From: Urechis unicinctus
Lineage: Eukaryota; Annelida; Polychaeta; Xenopneusta; Urechidae
DNA: 64,000 nucleotides
Direction: 5' to 3'
NCBI GenBank assembly: GCA_034190875.2
Contig: CM067356.1
Span: forward strand, 19,921,674-19,985,673
Shown: positions 1 to 12,900 of the stretch, piece after piece
How positions within the stretch are numbered: position 1 is the stretch's first letter
Layout of the letters: each line of letters starts with the position of its first letter
Made by a program: the position numbers and the translations under genes
Notes under the pieces: model-generated
The model's database searches: none
Told to the model about the DNA's origin: nothing
Seen by the model: only the letters and a program-made list of their open reading frames with translations

Positions 1-59
1 GATTGACATAAAAAAACGATGATTATTCAAAGAGAGGAGATTCTCGTTTGAGGTAGTCG

Positions 60-2110
60 CATGCAAATGGTAAAAGTTTCATATTTAAGATGCATTCAAG
101 ATATACAACGGATCAGTCAGCATGCACATCTTGACCAAGTAAAAGCCACTGGTTCTTTCCAGAGCACATGTGCTACAGGTTAATGTAATGTGTTCTCGTT
201 CGCCAAAGAATATCCGAACTAATCTCTGCTGTCTTATCCTCAGAAGTTATAATATTACTAGATCCAAAACGCATTTTATGCTTCGTAATTGCAAACAGCG
301 GTATCCTTTTCTGTCCTTGGAAACCATAGATATCCCACACTACATTGAGAATACCACATAGGAATGGCTCATATGGCAAATGCCGGGTATTATCATTAAA
401 TCCCCAAGCGAATCTACAAGAAGCAATTATTGTTCTGATAGCCAATATATGGTCCCTGTGGATTACTTACCCTTGCTGTAATCATGACTCAAATAATTGA
501 CGTGAAAATTATTGTTGTATTGGTCGAGACAATCCAAGCTGTGGTTTAACCATAACCATGGAAGGAGTGATAACCGTGCATGGCATATCATCTATATCAC
601 ACAGAAGCAGTCGGGTCAGAAGTGTCATCAAAGACTGCCTTTCCCAACCCTGTGCGACATCCGCACGAGCCCGCAAGGAGCCTGTATAATGCACGTACGA
701 GTTATTTTGACCCTGTTGCCAAATTCCCTAAAGAACCCGTAGAAAGCCCGCAGACCACACGTAAAGCATATGACCATTGTGCGGTGGGGTGATTTATTAA
801 AGGCTTCCTACGGGCCACAACCTCGTACGGTCCTTTAAGCCGTACCGGACTTGAAAGCACACGTACGACGCATGTGCCCTTGGCATTACGCATCGTGAAA
901 TTGTTAACTAATTTTTAAAACATTTTCCGCTTTATTGCGTCTGCATTTCTCCCCTCCTGTATTCAGTTAAGCCACCATAAGTATAGTTTATAATATAAAG
1001 TTAATCAGTCATTGGAAGCCTTCTAATAACACAGATGGTTTTCATACTCATTTGAGTTCGCAATTCAAGATATCTTAGGCCAGTCTTAGATGCAATACTG
1101 CACTTACCTGATGTCACGGCCAAAATAATTGCATCTTACAATACAGTGAGTGTTGTTCTCCAATAACATATTCCAATCTGGAATAACATTATAGCGTACC
1201 GGTTGTCACCCATAAACAGTGTGTTCGGGGAACTGGGAAAAGTAAACTTGTTCTTCTTGTACCCACCCCATCTACATAACTTTAATACGAGATCGCAACA
1301 TGTATTGTTGTCTTCCTCCTCTGGCAATTGGCGACAAGGAAAATAATCAAACGTGTTTGTATCATTGCTTATTCATTTGAAAAGAGTTGCTACCGTCTAT
1401 GCCAGTGTTTTGTTCTTATCGTAATTGTACCAGTGCAGTCAGCATCATTACGAAAAACATTCACATCTTGCTAATTTTTGTCAGACAATGTCCAATGCGT
1501 GCAACTGAAATATTGATTTACCGGACATTATACAAATGAAACGAAATTATATGTGCTTCATGTTTAATGAAGATAAAGAATTTATTTTAAACGAATCTTC
1601 ATAATCAACTAGACTGCCCACAGTAACACGTGTCTCCTTTGCTCTCTTCTGCAAACACATTGACAATAAACTGTGTCGCATCGATTGTCACATATATTTG
1701 TCCGATATGCCCATTGTCTACAGCCCGCTGTTGATTACAAATGATACCATGATTCGTGCTTAATCACCGAAATAAAGGAGTAATTAAGCTAAGAAACACA
1801 TATCCACTGGCCTTATAGTCAAAATTCCTCCACGCAAATATAATTTCCAACCATCCCTGACAATATAATATGTTCTGACCGGTTATATCTACCAGAGCAA
1901 TGAGGCAAATCTGCACGCGGCTCAATCATTTATTTCTGACCACATGTTCCAAGTTCGTGGTCGACGAAGCCTACAATATACGTACTTGGAACCATCTGGC
2001 GCTTCGGTTATAACCATGAATGCAGACTGATTACATGGTATTATTTGCCATCACAGCTACAGAACTGTCCTGTTTGATCGTAATTCAAATTATAGTTTAG
2101 TTATATAAGG
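60..2110. repeat. Copy A of a diverged ~7.5-kb repeat unit
   Basis: Bases 60-560 align by eye with 7545-8060 and, in part, 15165-15330; for example ATACAACGGATCAGTCAGCA occurs in the first two copies. Bases 900-1080 align with 8540-8710, and 1745-2110 with 8730-9090; both share the text around 'ACACATATCCACTGGC'. Bases 1100-1740 have no counterpart in copy B, but 1560-1640 resembles 15620-15700 in copy C. No coding sequence is recognisable; the short frames here are not conserved between copies. The family is unknown. Confidence 0.75.
600..893. repeat. Hairpin-bearing segment inside copy A
   Basis: The segment contains facing arms, AACCCGTAGAAAGCCC near 733-748 and GGCTTCCTACGGGCC near 803-817, which are inverted relative to each other. 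A related segment with the same arms lies at about 8100-8340 in copy B. It could be an old MITE-like insertion that predates the duplication, or simply a structured part of the unit. Confidence 0.5.
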
Positions 2111-3062
2111 ATCATGTCGTTGAAGAAACGCTACTCACTAAAATTATATTTTGTCACTTGATCCCCACAATTGATCTTTCGTTATCATGAGCTTTTAATT
2201 CATATTGATGCAAATGGATAACAACTTATCCAAGGATTGTAGTCGTTTTTAGCTACCTTCCTAAATATTTTTTCTGCTGTGGCAGTGACGTTTTAATCAG
2301 ACTGTCACCCGACACGGGCCTTAATGCTGCTAGCTTTCATGCGATTTAATCATAGATTGATACTCCATCGGAGATTAACCGATTTTTGTCGGCTACCTGA
2401 CACAAATGAGGCACCTGACGAAAACAGCATCACCCCCCTGGCGACCCAGGGCTGCTTAATATACAGAGCGATCATTTGGGTGTGAAGTTGCAGCTGATTA
2501 TCGCGTGCCATCGCGATTAGTATGTTATATCATGGTCACGCGTATGATATGGGTAAAACACTCTCTGACGCTCCGCGTTCTCGTGTTTTAACCCATTTCA
2601 CCCACGTGACCATGCGATAGGTAACACTGCTCTTGATGGCATAAACCTCCATGCAATCAGTCTGAATGGATAGTTTTGCAGAATTATGCGATATTTCATG
2701 GAGCATCTGTCAGCCAAAATGCTCATACCCTGTGACGCACATTTTGCAATCATGGCCTGGTTGGTTGCTAGTGTTAGATAACAGGAATAAACGTTATTTC
2801 GTGGTAACAGAGAGCACCATCTCCCTGTCTGATCAAGAATATTCTGCCCTGTTAAACTTCAAATTATGATACTTTCTAACTTAAGTATGTGCTCACTATG
2901 TATCAGAATATGTATTTCATAAGCATGCACTACCCATTAATTAGCACACAGTGAGTTTTTTTACGCTTAATATCATATATTTTTCACGCCGTTCCATGTC
3001 ACATGTTCAAGGTACCATCCTGATTTCCAACTATCTCCTGCATTCATGTCACAAATCCCGAC
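2110..3062. other. No gene seen; contains one large hairpin
   Basis: Apart from the inverted repeat at 2529-2617, I see only AT-rich sequence with short unrecognisable frames. Sequence similarity to copies B and C fades after about 2110. Confidence 0.5.
2529..2617. repeat. Imperfect inverted repeat (snap-back hairpin)
   Basis: The left arm (2529-2561, containing CATGGTCACGCG and GGGTAAAACAC) pairs with the right arm (2583-2617, containing GTGTTTTAACCC and CACGTGACCATG). The arms are about 33-35 nt with a few mismatches, and the loop is about 21 nt. The layout is typical of a short foldback or MITE, or of a palindromic fragment of a larger element. Confidence 0.7.
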
Positions 3063-3514
3063 ATGTCACTAATAAAGACCTTGTTAAGCATTTATGTTAC
3101 TAATAACGACCTTGTTAAGCGTTCATGTTACTGATAACGACCTTATAAGGCGTTCATGTTCCTTGTAACGACCTTGTTAAGCGTTCATGTTACTAATAAC
3201 GACCTTGTTAGGCGTTCATGTTACTAATAACGACCTTGTTAAGCGTTCATGTTACTAATAACGACCTTGTTAGGCGTTCATGTTACTAATAACGACCTTG
3301 TTAAGCGTTTATGTTACTGATAACGACCTTATAAGGCGTTCATGTTACTTGTAACGGCCTTGTTAAGCGTTCATGTTACTAATAACGACCTCGTTAGGCG
3401 TTCATGTTACTTGTAACGGCCTTGTTAAGCGTTCATGTTACTAATAACGACCTCGTTAGGCGTTCATGTTACTAATAACGACCTTGTTAAGCGTTTATGT
3501 TACTAATCTTCTCC
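3063..3514. repeat. 31-bp minisatellite with a 62-bp higher-order period
   Basis: There are fourteen consecutive units of exactly 31 bp at 3063-3496, then a partial unit. The consensus reads ATGTTACTAATAACGACC followed by TTGTTAAGCGTTC. From the second unit on, the 3' half alternates strictly between ...TTAAGCG and ...(T/A)AGGCG, so the true repeat is a 62-bp dimer. Some variants recur as pairs (units 10 and 12, 11 and 13, 3 and 9), which indicates expansion by unequal exchange of dimers. Confidence 0.95.
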
Positions 3515-3739
3515 GTGCAGAGCAATCATTGTGCCTCCCGTAACGCCGCAATGCGATCCTCACACTAAAACTGACCCTGCAGAGAGATTATTTCACTACT
3601 ACTGACCTTGCCTAGCAATCATAATATTAGGACTATCCTTCCCGTTCTGTTTACAGGAGTAATATGACCCATCGAAGCACACATCGAAGTTCAACGATTA
3701 GACCCACACGTATGCGTAATGTAAAAGTTAATTTGTCAT

Positions 3740-4030
3740 TGGCGCCGGTATCGATGTGTCCCTATCATAGCTGCACCTGTTTAAAGCTGTTTCGTCTCGA
3801 TGGTGATAATTCCGCCGTTTGCGGTTCAACTTTTACTAAGCCAATATTCCCAATCGGAGCTTTATATTCGAGATACAATCTGGATACATTATAATAGACA
3901 CTTTGTATTACAAATGATCTGTCAGGCTTTATTAATCCAGCAAGCTGGAACTAGTGGCTTTTTCCTATGTACGACAGTTCATCAAGTGTTATCCCAGAAG
4001 CCGCAGGTGTTACAATGTCTATATTTGTAA
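3740..4030 (-). repeat. Inverted copy of the 17895-18140 repeat
   Basis: The reverse complement of this stretch aligns with 17895-18140. Shared text includes AAGTTGAACCGCAAACGGC and the adjacent ATCACCATCGAGAC. It shows that parts of the array have been inverted as well as duplicated. Overlapping short frames in this stretch are not conserved and I do not call a gene. Confidence 0.65.
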
Positions 4031-4120
4031 TTGGACATTTACATTCCAGATGCATTATATTAGATGGTTTAATTTACAAAAGCCTATATAGTTCAGCAGA
4101 ATGCTGCCACACACACACGC

Positions 4121-4123
4121 ATA

Positions 4124-4211
<88 letters not shown>
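4121..4211. repeat. (AT)n microsatellite
   Basis: Almost pure AT dinucleotide repeat. It is followed by a CA/CCCAT-rich stretch to about 4300. Runs of alternating Tyr/Ile predicted from it are artefacts. Confidence 0.97.
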
Positions 4212-4213
<2 letters not shown>

Positions 4214-5108
4214 CGCACCCCCATATCACCCATAACCATTCCCTTGTCTCCCACACTCACATCACCCATACCCATATATTTCACATTGACCCAGGCGAGC
4301 ACACTTTTCGATATTGATGATATTGTCCTTCACACACATCTACAGTACTTACAGGACGGGTTTACCGATTTAAGCACAGTTGAAGCATTATCTATCAGTT
4401 ATAAGTGACATTGCTCAACGCGTGCATCCGTAGTCAGAGAGTGATTAGCCTACATGTATTGGACACGATTGGATATTTGAGGCGATGCACGTAGAGACAA
4501 TTCACACCTTGTAATCGTAACTAAACAGCTAATACCACGCTGATGTGATTGTCTGTCGATACTGTCGACTAACGTGCGTGCAACATCGCATCTCACATCG
4601 ACGTCATAACGCGAAAACGATACATAAAGAAGACTCCATACCACTGATTTGCAGAGTAAAGTATAATATATGTGCTTAGAGGGTTCTATTAAGTGTTTTA
4701 CAGACGTTGCATCATTGACCAGGTACTTATCTCTGGTTGCTCTAGAAGCGACAATAAAGATCGACCCATGTGAGTGGTTGTCGTTTTAGCCACGCCGATA
4801 CAGTAGACGTCCGTTCTCTGCACCAATCATTAAGACCAATTATGAAAAAATGGACACCAGTGACTAAGACAATGCATTTAGCACACTTTTCATACTGATA
4901 ACTTCATCTTGATATTTTATAAAATAAAGCAACATGACACACGCATATAACGCGGTGATAATGATGAGAAATGTGACGGAGCTGGTGTCGATGACAGGGG
5001 AAATAATGGTGAACAAAGCTATATTGATAATGGTGATGTAAATGATAACTTTAAGGGGCGATAATGACGTTAATGATGAAGCTGATGACAAAGATGATGA
5101 CGATGACA

Positions 5109-5146
<38 letters not shown>

Positions 5147-5984
5147 TCGCAAACTTGTCATATAACATGATGTAGACTGTTCGACTGTCAATCGGTAGAC
5201 ATATCTGACGATAGGAACATATTTGAATTATATGAATCAGATGAGGCTTTTTTGTTGAACAATTTAATTCAATCGAAGAAGCCACATTCTCCCGATCGCG
5301 TTTAGTAAACATGACGTAACGCACACCTGCACCACAGTCATTGTTGCCTCTATGCTCAAGAGGTAGATTTAACCAGCACTACGGATATGTGCGCACAAGA
5401 CAAGATCACAAGTGTTCATTCCGTAAGCTTAAGTGCTTTAAGTGTCCCCTAGATTTGTATCTAAAAGCTTTGTGTGGTGCTGGAAACGTGTCGGGCATTT
5501 ATAAACGCTGTTTGCTATTCCCATGTGGAAAACACTGTAGTATTTTGGCCAGGGTCAAATCTCGTCACAGAATGAAGAGAAATTGGCGAGTGGCATCGGT
5601 AGACGACAAAGAGGACTCATTAGCGTTTGTGAACATCCGGGTATTGTGTGCAATGACCCCCACGCCCATTAGATAATTTCTTGTCGTTTTGGGTAGAATT
5701 GTTTTTACAACAAGTCACTTTGTCGCTTAAACACAAGAATTTCCTTTTCCGCCCTCGAGCACATACATAGCGGTCGTTATATGGAGTTAGTCGGATGCAT
5801 ATGTACATGATGTGCACATAATGTCTTGGAAAATTTCTGTGGATAAGAAAACAGACATTAATTCGGGTATTCTTTTAACTGATGTTTTAAGCAACACATA
5901 GTAGTAGATATTACTTAAAGCTTTGGCTGTCAAGAACACATTACAGTAACCTGTTGAAAATGTGTACTGACACGAACCAGCGGC
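4212..5984. other. No recognisable gene; (ATG)n tract inside
   Basis: A GAT/ATG trinucleotide tract lies at about 5110-5145, preceded by degenerate GATGA repeats from about 4960. A 111-codon plus-strand frame at 5341-5676 is cysteine-rich but matches no family I know. It has no visible splice context or conserved copy, so I do not call it a gene. Confidence 0.6.
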
Positions 5985-8900
5985 TCTTACATGCTGACGA
6001 TGTAGAGGTTCACAGATTTGTTGTGGTACAAAGCATCCATTTAAATATATCTTGAATGCATCTGTAGTATAAATCTCCTTACCATTTGGATGCTACTCGC
6101 TCTTTGAAGGTCATTTAACTTTGAATTATCACAGCAGCCTGGCTATAATTCAGCCTTTGTAAACTTACAGGATTTTGAGCACGAAACATTTGTACGGTAT
6201 GAATAATCGTGTTACTCGCAACTAGTCAAACACAATCAAATTCGATCAATGTCGGCAGCCGAACGAATAATGCTGATTTAGAATATAGGCAGTGCTACGA
6301 AGTTGAACTACGAATTGCTAAATTATCACTAATGAGACAACGCGTTTTTTCCCCTTGAAATGCTTACTGGGTTCACTTGGCAAGGTTAGGATTAGTGACA
6401 TGATCACTAGACAGGGTTATGATTAGTGACACAATCGCTAGACGGGGTCAGGGCTAGCGCAGTGATCACAAATCTCAGTCGGAAGTGAAAAGATGCGTTT
6501 CATAATACAGGTTTTAAATTCTATATCTGTCATATTTGTTATTCATAATTAACATAAGATCATCGCCATAGTAAACGTCATTATCAACAATAGATTCCCA
6601 TGTAAATAGAATAGTGTTTGCATTATAACTACAGACCATTAATTGATATACTGTAGCGTCCAATAACAGAGCATGTAATCTTGATGGTCAGATAGATATG
6701 TGTTATTTAAGGCTTAACAATTCTTATCGTCGTCTCATCCCATGCACTAAAGATATTTGCCAAATATATCGCTGGAATAGTTACTTGAGGTTTCAATATG
6801 ATGACGGACGGAATTACTTATATATCTGTTGTTACTGTATGTCAGGTAGACCGAAAGTGACATTTCAGTTACGTAATAACCGACAAATGTCAACCATTCT
6901 CACATACAAATATTTTGCATACCGATTACGATGAGCCAATGGTGCGCGCAGAAATAGGATCAATGTTATGAATTCTTGCATAGTCATTTCACAGTATATC
7001 AAAAGGCACCACATAACACATAAGTGTTGGTGTGCCGTTTCATCCAACTATTCCTTACTTCTCAACTCATACAACATTGCACCAACGGATCACGATACAG
7101 ATAGACAAATATTTTCTTAAGCGTTACAGGGCCATTCGTTAGCCTGATATATTATGCATGAGGCATATTGCGAGCATATAAGTCACAATTGATCTTCCTC
7201 GTTGGGCATAGAGCAGCAATTGTTCGTTCAGGACTTTGATATAATAGAGCTGTTAGTAATTGGTGTATCGGATATCAAGTTAGCGTGGCCATATTGGCCT
7301 ATGAAATTTGTGATCACACAAGCACTTATTGAGAATCAGCCACGATGCCCTGTCATTAGTTGAGTAATGATAATCAACAGCAATGTCTAATTCTGCGATT
7401 CATTCTGTGGTAATGAAATTTAACGTTGTAGCAGTATGTTTTGATGAATAAAGCGAAGCAATTCTTAGAGATGCATGAAGTAGATTTCCAAAAACGGTGA
7501 TTATACAAAAGAAAAGCAATTGGCGTTGGAGCCAGCAGATTGCAAATTGTAAAAGTTTCATATTTGAGATGCATTAAAGATATACAACGGATCAGTCAGC
7601 ATGCACATATTTACAAAGTTAAAGCCACTGGTTCTTGTCACTGACATTTGCTACAGGTTAATGAAATGTGTTCTCATTCACCAACAGAGGTTCCTTGACG
7701 AATAGCCGAATTAATCCCTGCTGTCAAATCCTCAAAATTTATAATGTAACTAGATCCGAAACGCAGGTAATGCTTGGTAATAGCAGACAGCAGTGTCATT
7801 TTCTTCACTTTGCAAACCATAGATATCCGGCACCCGACATTGCGATTACAACATGAGAATGGCTCATATGGCAAATGCCGGTTATAATCATTAAATATAA
7901 TCTCCAAGCGGCTCTAAAGGAAGCAATCAAGCGGATATTGTTCTGATAGCCAATATATGGTCCCTGTGGATTTATTACCCTTGCTGTAATCATGACTCAA
8001 ATAATTGAGGCGAACATTGTTGTTTTAATAGTCAAGACATTCCAGGCTGTGGTTAAACCATAACCATGGAAGGAGTTATAACCGTATATGGCGTATCATC
8101 TATTTCACACTGAAGCAATGTCAGATCAAAGACTGTGATCCCCAAACCCGCACGGGGCCCACAAAACGCCTGTATAGGTGCACTAACGGGTTATTTCGAC
8201 CTTGAGGCCAAATCCCCTAAAGAACCCTTAGAAAGCCCGTATATCTCCCTTAAAGCATGTTACCACAGCATCGTACGGAGGTGATTTCTTACGGGCTTCC
8301 TACGGGCCACAGCCTCCTACAGTACTAAACGCTGTCACGTTGTTGCTGTTGCAACAAACCAGGCTGTGGTTGAACGAAACTATGCACGTGACGTGACATC
8401 AATTGTTCCACACTGAATGGTTCGATCACATAATGCACAACTGATTACGCTATTGTACATCAGTAATTGATATGAGTTGTGATATAACAGAATTTAAGTT
8501 AGGTTTGTAAACAGTACAAAAAAAGCAAGTTAGAGATGAATTATGAATGAATCTTAAAACATGTCCACATCTGCATTTCTAAACTTGTATTCGTGTATGC
8601 ATGTAATGGAAGTATAGTTTATTTTATCGAGGCAATCTGCCATAGGAAGTTAATTTCTACCAAGCCTTCTAATGGCACAGATATGAATTGTATACTCATT
8701 GGATAGCGATTACAATTAATATCATGACAAATGCTTAATCACAGAAATAAAGGGATAATCAAGCTTGGAAACACATATCCACTGGCTTTATAGCCCATAT
8801 TCCTCCATACAAATATGATTTCCAACTATCCCAGACAATATAATAATATAATTTGGGCCGACTGGTTATCTCTACCAGAGCAACGAGGCAAATCTAGATA

Positions 8901-9090
8901 CGGCTCAATCATTTGTTTCCAAACATATGTTTCATCTTCGGGGTCCATAAAACATAAAATATACCTGATTGAAACCATTCTACCACCGTTATGCCTATAA
9001 AAGAAGACTTATTACATGTTATTATTTTCCATCACAACTACAAACCTGTCCAGTTTGATCGTAATTCAATTATGGTTTAGCTATATCAGC
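5985..9090. repeat. Copy B of the ~7.5-kb repeat unit
   Basis: Bases 5985-6300 match 10950-11290; both contain TGGATGCTACT/TAGATGCTACT and GTCAATGTCGGCAGCC-type text. Bases 7050-7470 match 14680-15090, with shared ACATTGCACCAAC and TTGGGCATAG. Bases 7545-8060 match 60-560. Bases 8730-9090 match 1745-2110. No gene is recognisable. Confidence 0.75.
8100..8340. repeat. Hairpin-bearing segment inside copy B
   Basis: This is the counterpart of the segment at 600-893, with the same facing arms (CCCTTAGAAAGCCCG near 8226 and GGGCTTCCTACGGGCC near 8302). Confidence 0.5.
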
Positions 9091-10949
9091 ATCATGATGT
9101 TGGTTCTGCAATGAGGGTCCGGTTATTGGTACAGAACGAAACTGACGTCAGACGAAGCAAACCACATGATGTCTGGCAACAAACGAATGACCAACACAAG
9201 CTGACATACATGCATGGAATCTGGTCACAAAATAAGCAATGCAATAGACACAAAATTACCAGTTGTTATACTACTGGGCAATTCCTGGCACAAAAGGTTA
9301 GGGTAAACATCCTAAATTCTTTTCCACAATAACCTATTGCTGAATGCGTCGACGGTTATTGGTGGTGGAAAGTGCTTGGAAAGTGCTTGTGAAGAATCGA
9401 TGTAACATGTTCATAGGACGAACTATTGCAATGTTAATATATAAATAGCTTTATATCCGTGAGTATTTATTTGACTAGGTCTACTTGTGTGGGTTTAAAC
9501 GACCGCGTTATGATGATGACCAGGAAAGATAAACACGATGACATTGATAATAAAATGGCGAGAGTGTTGATTATACTGGACCTGATGATGACGACGTCGT
9601 TAGTGCGGTTCGCATCACGCCACATTCACGGATATGCGTTATGCTAAAATAATATTCGCTCTTGTCTCTGTATTTAACCTCGCCAGTCATACCTTATCAT
9701 GTAATGTTATTTCATAGCGCAGAATTATTTGGTGATTATCGGAATATATTTCACCCTAGAATGAATTAAAACGTGATCCTTACTGATAGCTTTGATTAGC
9801 AACTTTTCAGGTTTTCCCCCTCGTTTGAAAAACATAGGCTTTCCAATAGAAGTTGTCATAAAACAAACACTAACGCAACGCCATTCGAGCAGGCCTGCAA
9901 GATTTCGCAAACGATACAAATACCGTCACTATGTGAAGGGAACATATTGTAATACCAGGTGCTTTGGGAACAAATTCAACAAAATAGTAGCGTTGACGCA
10001 TTACAAGCTGGAACTAAGACTCGCGAAATACCACGAATCCAAGTTTGTACAATACACAGCTAATGCTATGGACATGGGTTTACACTATCCTAACATTCCA
10101 ATCTAAAAAAAGCTTCAAATCGCACCGAGATCTTGGAGGCAAAATTGTTTTTACCGAGTCTATTGCGTTACTACTGAAATGGGTGTGAGCGGGGGTGATA
10201 AGATAAATAAAAAGTTTGCAGAAGAAAAAATGTATCTTCCCGTAGCCTTTGTGGGGAATCTTTTATCCCGTCATTATGTCTAACAGACATCATTTGTTCT
10301 CACAGGCTCTTCGTCACCTGTCTACAGTTTGATATCGCTCAATAGACACACCCAAAATCCACTTTCGGCAGTGGATGCCACATATAAATCTACCGCGGTT
10401 GAAAGTTTGAAGTGAAGGCCCTGGAGATAGCTCACACCTATTACCGGGACGATTAATAGTACCCAAGCGCCTATGTGGATGCAAACTTGGATTGAAAACC
10501 CGGCGGTTTCATCGCTATTGTTGGAAAGCAGGTGTGGTGTGTAGCATAAGAATCCTTATCAGCGCCTCTCATGACGCACTCGATACTATGTGTAGAATAT
10601 CAATAGAGGTGGATTAAAATGGCCATTCCTAATCGAAAATCGGAAAGCGATGTCATGGCCCGTCAGCATAAACGCGCTGTCCACATCAAGGAACACCTGC
10701 AGCCAGAGTCAACAGAACGAATGGTAATGTCATAATCTCCTCATCACACCATCATGGGCAATGTGACGAATTCAAGCTGTAAATACATTAGTCAATACGA
10801 ATTTTGGAATCTAGGTATAATATTGCTTGTAATATAAATGTCCAGAATTTAACGCCAGATATGTAAATTCGGGCAATCATCTTGCCGGTGCATCAAGCAG
10901 CCCCGTTAGGTCATCACACAACATTTCATTATCCTGTGGCAAATTTACC
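9091..10949. other. No recognisable gene
   Basis: The stretch is AT-rich and largely unique within the window. A 104-codon plus-strand frame at 9792-10106 is rich in Lys/Arg/Tyr but matches no family I recognise, and nothing around it looks like splice sites or a promoter. Confidence 0.5.
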
Positions 10950-11739
10950 TCGACAAGAGCCTTTTAATCTAATTTGCTCATGCTATAGTTACTGGCCAAT
11001 CCGTTGTAATACAAATATCATCCATCATGGTTCATCTTCAATGCTTCTTGAATATTTAACTTCGTGCCATTTAGATGCTACTGGCATTATTTCGAGGATC
11101 ATTTCCCTTTGAATAATCACATCAACCCGGCTATAATTCATTCTTCGTGACATACATTGATACAGGTGCTTGGGTGCGAATCATTGCCCTAGCATAGTTT
11201 AAGAATGTTTGTATCACTCACGGCCGCTCACAAACATCTCTATTTGGTCAATGTCGGCAGCCCATAGAATACTGCTGGTCTGAAATGAAGACGTAGTAAA
11301 AGCGAGTCTGAATTACAGTATTTACGTAGTGTAATAGATGCAGTCAACGTTTTTGTCGGCGTCAATGACAAATTGTCCTCAAAAATACGCAATCTGTTGA
11401 ACATGTGGCTGGGCATGAGATGCTGCCATGCTATATATTACAGCAGTAGACGAAACGGGTGCAATAAGCTTGGTGCTATGATCGCTTTGCAAGGCATGAA
11501 TAAGTGACATGACCTAATGGCAAGGTCAGAGTTAGAGCATTGATGATTTGATAATGTCGACTAATGACGTAACCGCTCAATACGGTCGTGAGTGGATAGC
11601 GTCTGGATGAACGAAGCGATCGCCTTCAAGCAATGAGGCATGTGACAGTGCGCGACATTTCAGTATCACGTATCTTGAAGATGAGGGTGTGTCGAATAAT
11701 TGGCAAATGGTTATAAAAAAAACAAATTTCTATTAGTAT

Positions 11740-11965
11740 TAAGGACAGATATAAAATTGCTAATATGAGAATATCAGTTCAGTAGCAGAGAACTTGTGCG
11801 TTGAGTTAGCAAGTGCTGAAATTATTAATTATCATATTGAGCAAAGGCCAGAAACAAGATTATGACTGAAAAAACGTACGTCATAAAATTGACAGTGAAT
11901 GTTAACGGAGTTGCTCCATCAAGCTCAACTGAGCTTGGTCGATATCATGTGGATCATCATTACTA
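11740..11965. repeat. Related to the 139-bp tandem duplication at 16890-17185
   Basis: Shared text includes the 'ACGTCATAAAATTGACAGTGA' neighbourhood and CTGAGCTTGGTCGATATCA. The latter matches CCGAGCTTGGTCGATATCA near 17171. It is a single-copy relative of the tandem pair. Confidence 0.55.
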
Positions 11966-12212
11966 GTCTCTTGTACAGATTGCGTTGGTAGCTAGGTCAT
12001 GAACAGCAAGGCAAATTCCGATTTACGTTCGTAAGAGATTCATATATTTTAGGTTGTTGTGTCTAGAACTGATTTTCTCTGTGGTGTGTTATTCTTCGAG
12101 CATTTGTGGAAGGGTGTGACAAAACTAAGGCTGCCAGCAGTATTTGATGCAGCATTTTGTGATTGATGCATGTAAAAGCAGATGTTTGCAGTGTCACTGT
12201 TGAGCAAAAGAT

Positions 12213-12430
12213 CAATATCCATTATGGATGATGGTAACCCACAAACTACATGAGCAATATCCAGAATGGATGATGTTACCCACAAACTATATGAACAATA
12301 TCCAGAATGGATGATGGTAACCCACAACTATATGAACAATATCCAGAATGGATGATGATACCCACAAACTATATACACAATATCCATAATGGATGATGGT
12401 ACCCCCAAACTATATGGGCAATATCCCGAT
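12213..12430. repeat. 41-42-bp minisatellite, about five units
   Basis: Units begin CAATATCCAGAATGGATGAT and continue GGTAACCCACAAACTATATG. They start near 12213, 12255, 12296, 12337, 12378 and 12419, with spacing of 41-42 bp, and the last unit is partial. Substitutions distinguish every unit, so it is not freshly expanded. Confidence 0.9.
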
Positions 12431-12539
12431 GAGTAATCAATACTGCAGTGTACGTTGTAACTATGTTTATTGTAGAACAGAGAAAAACTGCTGTCTGCGA
12501 TCGAGGAGCATCGTGTAAATGTCACATCTAGAAATATTT

Positions 12540-12900
12540 TATTGGGGGAAATATTATCTTCCGGATCATGACCGTTGAGGATATCGCAGCTGGAACCATA
12601 TATATTATAGAATATAACGTATGCAGATATTAGATCGGGCGACTTTACCTTCGTGGATATTGAACCTGGGAGTATTGAATCATGTTATAATTGACTTACA
12701 TATGAGCGCACCATATCTGAGAATATATCAGGTGAGAATATCTCATTCGAGGATATAACATAGATGAAGATACCTAATTCGACCATATATAATCGGAGGA
12801 TTTATTCAGAGAGAACACTTTTTCTGAGGACATATCATCATAGCAATCACATATGGGTATATCTGTGATGCGGAAATGTCACCTGAGGTTATCCCATCTT
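12540..12900. repeat. Degenerate GAGGATAT-type repeat tract
   Basis: The motif GA(G/A)(G/A)ATAT(A/C) recurs irregularly (near 12578, 12650, 12720, 12735, 12755, 12820) with an average spacing of a few tens of bases. It looks like a decayed tandem repeat, but the unit boundaries cannot be fixed by eye. Confidence 0.4.

Noticed and set aside
3063-3496. Regular 31-bp direct repeats that could be mistaken for a CRISPR array
   Set aside because: The repeats abut each other with no unique spacers, and the DNA is eukaryotic; it is a minisatellite.
5341-5676. A 111-codon cysteine-rich frame
   Set aside because: No recognisable motif spacing, no conserved copy and no splice or promoter context; chance length is plausible.
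9792-10106. A 104-codon basic frame
   Set aside because: Matches no family I know and is uneven in composition; no supporting context.
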